A stretch of DNA of 64,000 nucleotides, taken from NCBI GenBank assembly GCA_038277395.1, contig CM076190.1:186374001-186438000 (forward strand). Direction: 5' to 3'. The notes below the pieces were generated by a model. That model did no database searches and had not been told where the DNA came from. It saw only the letters and a list, made by a program, of their open reading frames with translations. The translations under genes and the position numbers were made by a program. Positions within the stretch are counted from its first letter, which is position 1. The number at the start of each line of letters is the position of its first letter. Of this stretch, positions 56,419-64,000 are shown in pieces. Source of the stretch: Dryocosmus kuriphilus (Eukaryota > Arthropoda > Insecta > Hymenoptera > Cynipidae).

Positions 56419-56762
56419 TTATTCTCGTATCTGAGCAAAGCGAATGTATTCTGGCCCGACTCCCTTGCGGAACAGCCTATTCAGAGAATCATCATCTAAT
56501 ATTGGTACAATCTCGTTGGCATTGTTACCATTTATGCGTATTTTAACTCGTCCAAGGTGATTTCTAAGATCCTCTCTAGGAAGCATCAATGGACACAAGC
56601 GGTTAGATATCATTATCCCAATGATGTACTCATTACGAGTTCCTACACGGTAAAAACCTGCTGGTAAATCCATAGTTATACCTGGATATAATGAACTTTC
56701 GTAATGATGAACATTAAGTTGAATTGGAAGAGGATGAACTGCGCCGGGTTTAGGTGACGGAG
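56419..56762 (-). CDS. Small secreted protein, exon 2 (of 2)
   Basis: Exon 2 begins at 56762 after a splice acceptor (long pyrimidine tract then 'tag') and ends with TAA at 56419. Exon 1 is 63703-63760. Joining is phase 1: the last G of exon 1 plus CT here gives Ala. The full protein is 133 residues. After the signal peptide it starts APSPKPGAVHPLPIQ, then GFYRVGTRNEYIIGIM, then KIRINGNNANEIVPILDD. It has no Cys in the mature part and no domain I recognise. A broken paralogous exon lies at 28258-28638. Length, signal peptide and duplication fit a fast-evolving secreted protein, for example a venom or salivary one, but that is conjecture. Confidence 0.7.
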
Positions 56763-57438
56763 CTAAAAAAAAAGTATGAGTAGACAATTATTTATTATAT
56801 TCATTACTAAATTAATTTAATAAATTGCAGTTTGTATTTTTTTTATATAATTAATACACTAGGGAAATAAAATAGAAATGAATGCGAGAAGATGTCGGCA
56901 AGCGCTTTCAAGTAAGTGGTATTCCTTTCAATAACTTTGTCCGTAGATGAGCAGCGGGTAATGTGGCACGCATAACATAGAAAATTCGATAAAAAGTTAA
57001 ATATAAGGAAAATAGTAATTGATTTGTTTATTACTCTCCCTTACGGGTTTGAGGGCTCCGTTCCCTTTACATCTTTTACAATTTCACTTTAACGCTATGC
57101 TTTATGCTTATATCTTAACCTATTATCGCTTCATTATGTACAAATTCTTAAATACTATCTTACTATCTATTATCCAATCTAACAAGAGCGCGAGACCTTC
57201 CATGGCTTTCGTTTCCTCTTACCATTGCTATTCAAGCTCTTCCAAGTCACGCAACACTAATTTTTCTTCGATTTTGGTTTTCTCCTACCCCATACATACT
57301 CTCTTCCCTTTTCTTTTCTAAGCTCTTCACCCAGTTTTCCCCTGGTCAACAACCGCTCAGTGTCCACCTAACACTGTCTACCACGCTCTTTCCCCCTTCC
57401 TCTTCGCCTGTGTACCACTCCAACACGTGCTCCCATGA

Positions 57439-60400
57439 TTATCTTTCATACCTACATACCCTGCACATCTTCATTTCCTCACTCATCCAATATTTACATT
57501 CATTCATGCCTTCACCCATTCCGAAACGTATCATCCTGTTCCACCAGCACTCCTTTTTCAATTTCCCTAAATATTCTGGGAGCCCTTCCATTTGAATGAC
57601 GAATTTATACCATCTATTATATTCTGACCATATAATCTTTTCCCACCTCTTCTCTTCCTGCTTCTTACTCATTTCCCCTTCAATTTCCTGCCACTCCCTC
57701 CACTCGTCACCCATTTTAGATTCCCCTCTAACTTATCATCTCTCTTCCTCCCATTTTGAATGTCCCGTGTTACCTCTTCTCTTTCTATTTATTAATTCCT
57801 GTCGGCACACTTCTGCTATTTTGCTACCCTCACCACTCTTAAGTTTCTCTTCGAAATTCCAGACCCTTTTTCTCTGCCTTATCACCAATTTCTCTCTCCC
57901 TGTTTCTTCTCTCAGCATATAACATGGGCAGTTCCAGCTTACTCCCATAACCCATCTCAGAAATCTTTCTTGCATATTTTCTACCTTCTTGTGCTTATTC
58001 CAAACCCATATTTCCAATCCATAACACATCACTGACCATACCAGCGAGCCAAACAGCCATAACCTCATCTTCCTGTCCTCTTTTAATCTTCTTTTTCCAA
58101 TCCCCTACACTTGGCCCATCACCTTACTCGCACTTTCCATCCTTTTTTTCACCTGTAGCTCATTTCCACCTCCCGCTTCGAACCGAAATCCTAAATAACA
58201 AAATTCCTCTACTATTTCCACCATTTCTTCATTTATCTTCCATCCATACTTTACTTCATTCTTTCTCTTTCTAAAACATACTATTTTTGTCTTCGTCACA
58301 TTAATTGTCAAATCTTTCTCTCTACAATACTCTTCGAATCCTTTCATTAGCAAGCTCATTCCATTTTCATTCTCTGCTAGAAGCACCACATCGTCCGCGT
58401 ACGCTAGTGAGTATATTCTTTTATTTCCTAGCACTGTACCTCCTTTACCATTCTTTTCCATTTTCTCTTCTAAATCTGCTAACATTATGCTGAATAACAA
58501 TGGACTTAGCGGGCACCCTTGCCTGAGACCCCTCCCTGTCCAAAACTCGTCCCCTATCTGTTCCCCGATCCTAACCCTTGTTTTTGTCTCCGTAAAGACT
58601 TCTTTTATCCTCTCAATCAATTCCTCGTCGATCCCCCTTTCTTTCATTGCCTTCCATAAAACTTGCCTATTCGCCGAATCGAAAGCTGCCTTAAAATCTA
58701 CGAAGAGTGTAACTAGCTTTCCTTCCTTCTGTCCCAGGTACTTGTTGACTAGATAATTCAGAACGAAAATCTTATCCACTGTTCCCATCCCCTTCCCGAA
58801 TCCTGTTTGATTGTGTGGAATATTTGCTTTCTCTTCTACCTGTTCTTCTGATCCCTTCCTAAGCACCTCCGCGTAAATTTTATACGTTACTGGAATGAGA
58901 GTAATTCCTCTATAATCTTCCACTTTTCTACCCATACCTTTCTTTAACAACGGAACTACCAAACCTGTTCTTCACTCCTTGGGCCATGCTTCCCCTCTCC
59001 ATACTCTTCTACATACTTCCCAGATCTCTTCTCTAATCCTTCTTCCTCCAAATTTCAACGCTTCATTCTCCATCCCATCCTCTCCTGTCGCCTTGTTTCT
59101 TTTTAACTTCTCAATTGCTTGATTCACCTCCTCTCTGGTCACCTCATTCCCTCCTTCCATTCCTCCCTCCTTGCACTTTCTGCCTTCCCCCTTCACTTTG
59201 CTATCCGCGTCTCCTAGCAATTTCTTGAAGTATACCGTCCATTCCTCTATATTTATCTCTTCATTGATTCCTTTCCATCCACACCTCTCTTTACTAATCA
59301 CTTCCCATTCTCTTCCTTCCTTTATTACTTTCTCTACCTCCTCCATGTACCTCATGTTCTTCGCCCGTCTTTCCAGCATTCACGCTCTTCAATCATAGTA
59401 TTCTCTTCTTCCATTCTTTCCGTATATTCCCTTATTTTATCAACTCCCCACTTGCCGATCTCTGCTTTCTTCCTTGTCACTGCCTCCTTCTTCCTTCCCT
59501 CTCTTCGCCCATTCCAACATTTCAACGCTGCAATTACCGGGAAGTTTTCTGACCCTATTTCGTTCCCTACTTCCATTCTTTCGAACAACCTCCTTATCCT
59601 TTCCTCTGCCAGAATGTAGTCTATTACTGTTTCTCCTTTTCCTGCAAATGTAATCTATCCTTCCTCATCCCCCTCCGAGTTCCCATTACAAATGAACCAT
59701 CCTGTTTATTCCAAAATTTCCAGCAGAGTCCTACCCTCCTGGTCCACCTGTTTATGTTTCGATTTTCTCCTGAAAGTCTCACTCCCTTCATCCCATATTT
59801 CCCCTCCCTGTTCCCCTGTCCAAGCATTCAGATCGCCTCCTATGAAAACCAATTCATCATCCTTTTTCGCCATCCATTTCCTAATCACACTCCACCATTC
59901 TTCTTCTCCCCTTCGCCTGCAGATGCAAACTATCCTCACCTTTCTTCTTCCTATCTTTACCATTCTCGTCATTACTCCATCTGTTTCCTTAAATGCCATT
60001 TCTATTCTCTCTTCACCTACCAATTCATTCCTTACTCCTGACACCATGCCCCCTTCCTTTCGTCCCTTTACCGTCTCTTTCTTTGCCTCTTACATCTTCC
60101 ATATACGAGGGCCTACCCAAAAGAAACCGAACTACTTTTGTACAAAGTTATTATTTTGATTTTTCTACAAAAAACATTTAATCTCCTTCAAAGTACTCTC
60201 CATTGGAGACAATACACTTATCTAATCTTTTATTCCATTGTTCGAAACATTTTGTAAATTCCTCTTTTGTGATGCCTGACAGCGCCTCGTTCGTTTTTTC
60301 CTTCACTTCAGCTACGCCCGCAAAACGCTTTCCTTTCATGTCCCTTTTCATTCGGGGGAATAAAAAAAAAGTCACAGGGGGCTAAATCGGGTGAATATGG

Positions 60401-61150
60401 TGGGTGAGGAACAGTGGCCATGCTATTTCTGGTCAAAAATCGGCGCACAGAAAGAGCTGTGTGAGCAGGGGCGTTGTCATGGTGGAAAAACCAGTCCCCC
60501 GACTGCCACAAATCAGGCCTTTTCCGTCGTAAACTGTTGCACAACTTCTTCGATGGTCCTTCGTCGATCTTCCAGGATGATTTCACGAATTTTTTCAACA
60601 CATTTCCGTCGGTTTGGTCCGTCGAAGGACGTCCAGAGCGAGGTTGATCGTCAATTGACATTTCCCCACTTTTAAAACGAGAAAACCACTCGAACAATTG
60701 AGTTTTTCCCATAGGATCATCCTTGTAGGCCGTTTTTAACATTTGAAGAGTTTCTGTGCCCGTTTTCTCCAGCAGGAAGCAAAACCTCACGTTGGCACGC
60801 TGATCACGAAAATCAACCATCACAAAAAACGACGAGCGCGCAAAGCAACAGTCACAAAAAAAATTACACACACCAAATGCAACCTTACACAGTGATAGCA
60901 GTTGGCATACTAACTGGTGAAAAGTGCCTCTACACGCACCTACCGGCAAAAACCCGGTACTACAACAACTCCGCTCCCCACAACATCAGTTCGGTTTCTT
61001 TTGGGTAGGCCCTCGTATATCCCTTGGGTAACTTCCTCTTCACCCTCCGCCAATCCTTCTCATCTACCCAGGTTTCACTCAACATCACTGCATCCCATTT
61101 CTTCTTCACCTTTTCCCAGAATTTCTTCATCTTTATTCGTTAGCCCTGAT
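57439..61150 (-). pseudogene. LINE-3 ORF2: endonuclease split by mariner, reverse transcriptase with point stops
   Basis: The endonuclease starts near 61,150 (FWNLSGLTNKDEE, then AVMLSETWVDEKDW) and is interrupted by a mariner at 60106-61015. It resumes at 60047-59706 with ELVFIGGDLNAWTGEQGG. Reverse transcriptase follows at 59379-58105 with VEDYRGITLIPVTYKIY, NQTGFGKGMGTVDKIF, DFKAAFDSANR, RQGCPLSPLLFSIML and LAYADDVVLLAE. In-frame stops occur at 58972-58974 and 58105-58107; the latter looks like a Trp codon changed to TAG. The C-terminus runs on in the same frame to 57439 with CRVCRYERESWEHVL. Confidence 0.85.
60106..61015 (-). mobile_element. Internally deleted mariner nested in LINE-3
   Basis: TIRs 'cgagggcctacccaaaagaa' at 60106 and its complement ending at 61015, with TA on both sides. 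The - strand frame 60949-60308 encodes a shortened transposase: helix-turn-helix region FRFKSGEMSIDDQPRSGRPS, then a jump directly to the catalytic block WFFHHDNAPAHTA and PYSPDLAPCDFFF. The usual ~345-residue protein is reduced by well over 100 residues between these blocks. The first catalytic Asp region is lost, so it cannot be active. Confidence 0.9.
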
Positions 61151-61220
61151 AGATTCCAAAACGCTTCTCTCATTTCTTTTTTCCTTCCTTTCTCCCTTCT
61201 TTCTTTCTTACGACTGCTCC

Positions 61221-62416
61221 CTATTTTTGTGGAAACCCCGTCTCTCCGCCTTCTCCTCCTTCTTTCCTTTTACCCTCTACTGTTTCCATTATCTCCTCCC
61301 TTCTACCGCTAGCCTTTGTTTCTTCCCCTCGTCGCCATGTACCCTCCCGATACATTTCACACAATTTTTCTTTCTTTTCATCCCATACCCACACAATACC
61401 GTTTACCCACATCCTGTCTTTCCCTATCCATACTGTGTTCCCCTTCATACTTTCACTCCGTGCTCGCTGTTTCATTATCCACTTTCTTCTTCCTTCATTC
61501 CACGTCATATCATCCTCTATTCTTTCTTCTCTCCCCTTTAAAGCTTTCTTTCTTCTCATAATATTATCTTTTTCTTCTTCACTTCTCACTTTCACCATAT
61601 ATACACTCGATTTATCTTTATTATTTCTTCCCACTCCATTTATCTCTTCAACATGCACTTTTGTCCCAATTTCCCCTAACAACCTTTCCACTTCTCTCTC
61701 TTGCTCTCTTCTTTTTCTATTTTCCTTTCTAATTCTCTCAATCTTGATTTCATTCTCAAATTTTCTAGGATAACATTCTCATTCAATTCTTTTATTTTCT
61801 CTTCTCTTTCCCCTTCACCCACCTTCTTTCTGTCCTCAGACTTATATTCTAGATTCCTCACTCTTTCTTCCAACTTTTCCATATCGAGTTTTCTCTCCTT
61901 CTCACTGATTCTTTGCTTTTTCCCGATATCCTCCAACTGTTTCCAAACCTTATCTTTTTCTTGCCGCCACACCGGATCCCATACTTCCCACTTTTCTCTA
62001 ACTTCCCTCATTTCCTCACAGACCTCATCCCCTCTTTTCTGCATGGCATTCAGACTGCGGTTCGTTTCCTCTCTAAACCCTATAATGAGACTTTCCAGAT
62101 TTTCTAGATCGACTTTCCCTTTTTCCTTATTCCTCTCCGGTGGAGACGTTTTCTTAAGCTTTTTCCGCAATTTCTCTTCTCCCTTTTCATTCCTCTCTTC
62201 TTCCCTCGATCTTTTACTATCATCCATCTTGTTGCCCTCATCGCTTTTATCCGTTAAACCTCCCCCCTGTCTCCACTTGATAAAAAGTTGTCTCGATCCT
62301 AGACTGCTAGATCTCGATCTACTAAGCAGTTCCCGATTTAACGGTCTACCTCGAGTCCTTCTGTCGGCTAGTTCCCCTTCTTTCTCCGTTCTGCTGTCCC
62401 TTATCTTCCCTCTCAC
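61221..62416 (-). pseudogene. LINE-3 ORF1, one frameshift
   Basis: 62416-61676 (246 residues) has an Arg/Ser-rich start, a Lys/Glu-rich linker and a long coiled coil. A 1-bp-type shift near 61,680 joins it to 61691-61221 (156 residues), an RNA-recognition-like region with MVKVRSEEEKDNIMRRKKAL and the end VNGIVWVWDEKKEKL. The product would be the RNA-binding protein of the element. A decayed relative is at 430-1700. The long + strand frame 61701-62444 is its antisense shadow. Confidence 0.75.
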
Positions 62417-62656
62417 TTTTCCGACCTCGTCAAATAACCTCTAAACTCTTACTTTCTACTTTCTTTTCAACCCTTTCAACTTTAAAAAACAACTCCCCCA
62501 CACTACCACACAACTTTTTCACTACACTCACCTCCCTTATCGCCTTTCACCTCAATCTCACCTCCACACACGTCGCCAAAACCAAAAAAGATAGCACAGA
62601 TCAGCACGCGTACTTTACCGTTCGGTACCGGAAACGGAAGCCAGGAAAATAGTAAT

Positions 62657-63702
62657 AAGTTATACTGGAAAACTTAGATCAATATCCTTTCTACATTAGA
62701 CGTATGGAAAAAATTGAATTTAAGTTTATTAAAGTAGTTAATTATCAAATTTTCGAAAAAGTGCACCTGCGCCAAGTTATCATCCATGGGTGGCTAATGC
62801 GGCACTCTCTTATTTTTATTTATTAGGTACTGTAAATCGAAAATTGTTTTTAACAAACACATAAAGAATTTTAGTAAAATAAGATATCCATTAACATGTG
62901 CTATCATCTTCATAACTTTGGAGGTTATGTTTCTCGTTTAATGGGGAACAAAATCTGTTAAGATGAAAGTTTCAGAATTTCAGCACTTTGACATTAAAAT
63001 GTCCGTCCGCGCCGCATTAGTCGCTTGTTTATAGTATTGAAAGAAGACTTTTTTAGTAGATTTTAACTAATTTTACCTATCTTTAATATATATTTATTCT
63101 TCGAGAGAGTCGAGAGATCAGAATTACCAGATATTCCAATGTTTCAATACATTTGGGGCAAAATACTACAAGTTTGAATGATTTTTTTGCAACTTGAATA
63201 ATAGATGGGAAAAACCCAGAACAAACTTTTTACCTTAAAAATTAAACAATTATTTTAATTAAACTAATTTTTGCACACATTCGAAATTTCATTCATAAAT
63301 ATCAAGTTTTTTGTAAAAGCGACCGTGCCGCATTAACCGCTGCTTTCTTAATAAGCATTTCTAGAAATTGTCTTGACTCATGTGGAACAATTTTTTCAAT
63401 AATTTTAAACAGTTTATACAATTTTTTGTCTTCAATTTTGCTAGATAAAAAAATTAAACCCTTTTTAAAAAATCGGCTCTAACAAAGTTTCTGCTAATTT
63501 AATAGAGAAATTATCTGAAGAGAAACATTAGAAATTGATTCAGATTGGCACACTACGGCTTAAACTGAATCGCGAAAATTCGATTAAGCCACACTAAGCC
63601 TTTGTTTAAAAAGCTTTGTTTTAGTGCAAATGATTTAAAATAGGAAATAAATAGCAATTAAAAAATTCACTCTAAACTATAGATACATATTAAGATATTT
63701 AC
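62657..63702. other. Intron sequence of the secreted-protein gene, AT-rich
   Basis: No coding. The motif 'gccgcattag' or variants appear at about 62,795 (reverse), 63,012 and 63,330, and again (reverse) near 56,958, close to exon 2. Confidence 0.45.
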
Positions 63703-63760
63703 CAACAGGAATAGGGACAACCGCTAAGATGAGGAACAGAATACCAATCACGAGTCTCAT
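63703..63760 (-). CDS. Small secreted protein, exon 1 (signal peptide)
   Basis: ATG at 63760 on the - strand encodes MRLVIGILFLILAVVPIPV, a classic secretion signal with a hydrophobic core, followed by a donor 'ggtaaat' at 63703/63702. The exon is 58 nt. An ATG further upstream in the same frame (63892) would bury the signal, so I chose this start. The intron (63702 to 56763, about 6.9 kb) holds a LINE and a mariner in the same orientation. Confidence 0.7.
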
Positions 63761-64000
63761 TTCATTAAAAAAAGGAAACCCACATTTATGAAGAATTTCG
63801 ACATAAATTATTGTACTTAATACCTCTGCTTCTTCGATGATAATGTCATAAACTGATGTTTGTGAAGGTGATGTAGTCTTTAAAGGTTTCACAATATTCC
63901 TTTCTTAATATTTCAATCAAGTTGGAAATATTACACAATCGCTTTTTTTTCATTGAGCTTTTATATTTATCACAATACCTGTATAAGCGTCTTCTAATTA
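63761..64000 (-). promoter_or_regulatory. Presumed upstream region of the secreted-protein gene
   Basis: The sequence immediately 5' of the ATG at 63760 on the - strand. I cannot point to a TATA box or start site with confidence; an additional untranslated exon further upstream is possible. Confidence 0.2.

Larger units (their letters stand above)
57020..62642 (-). mobile_element. Third LINE, nearly intact, inside the secreted-gene intron
   Basis: 'aggaaaatagtaat' occurs at 57006-57019 and 62643-62656, a 14-bp target duplication. The element is 5.6 kb including a 0.91-kb mariner. It has ORF1 (62416-61221) and ORF2 (about 61,150-57,439, endonuclease and reverse transcriptase, no RNase H seen). 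In the reverse-transcriptase region the frame is kept for over 1.6 kb with only point stops, so decay is recent. This LINE type is abundant in hymenopteran genomes; the clade name is uncertain to me. Confidence 0.88.

Noticed and set aside
61701..62444. Open + strand frame of 247 residues, rich in Ser, Phe, Leu and Pro
   Set aside because: It is the complement of purine-rich LINE ORF1 on the - strand, which has a coherent protein and element context.
63677..63892. Single-exon 71-residue frame with internal hydrophobic segment
   Set aside because: The internal Met with a secretion signal and an adjacent splice donor in matching phase to a downstream exon explains the sequence better.

Overview
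This window is a piece of a large, repeat-rich eukaryotic genome. The sequence is AT-rich, has canonical intron splice sites, and carries non-LTR retrotransposons, mariner elements and long-terminal-inverted-repeat (TIR) elements in every stage of decay. The LINE at 57.0-62.6 kb and the mariner and MITE types resemble families common in insects, especially Hymenoptera. An insect, possibly a wasp with an expanded genome, is the best inference, but no host housekeeping gene is present to prove it. I saw no bacterial genes, CRISPR array, tRNA or rRNA.

Layout. 0.4-1.9 kb: decayed LINE ORF1 on the + strand. 3.6-4.6 kb: two copies of a dispersed repeat that recurs at 31.1 and 36.5 kb and carries a conserved ~90-codon frame. 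4.76-25.96 kb: remains of one Polinton/Maverick-type endogenous DNA virus or transposon. It retains a family B DNA polymerase on + and, convergent with it on -, a major capsid gene and a penton-like minor capsid gene. It is cut by four later insertions: a TIR element with a TA duplication (4851-6255), a TIR element that itself carries an I-type LINE with a 14-bp target duplication (8349-14557, LINE 8881-14102), a second LINE with a 13-bp duplication inside the capsid gene (15766-20462), and a 4.2-kb long-TIR transposon with its own broken transposase (21554-25720). 26.7-28.0 kb: palindromic MITE. 28.3-30.2 kb: broken copy of a secreted-protein exon, then a full-length dead mariner. 31.1-36.8 kb: dispersed repeats, a split fold-back element and AT-rich spacer. 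39.1-41.5 kb: mariner fragment and LINE 3' remnant. 42.6-47.8 kb: decayed transposon-like genes and tandem repeats. 48.0-54.4 kb: head-to-tail array of ORF1-only, R1-like retroelements joined at (ATC)n tracts, one copy split by a 1.5-kb fold-back element. 56.4-63.8 kb: a two-exon host-type gene on the - strand for a small secreted protein; its 6.9-kb intron contains a nearly intact 5.6-kb LINE with a 14-bp duplication, itself split by a mariner.

How it fits together. Almost everything here is mobile DNA. The only candidate host gene with an intact reading frame is the two-exon secreted-protein gene (63,760 to 56,419). It has a diverged, frameshifted paralogous exon at 28.3-28.6 kb, and the two loci also share intron sequence. 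The nested insertions give a relative order of events: the Polinton-type element arrived first, and each of the elements that split it came later.
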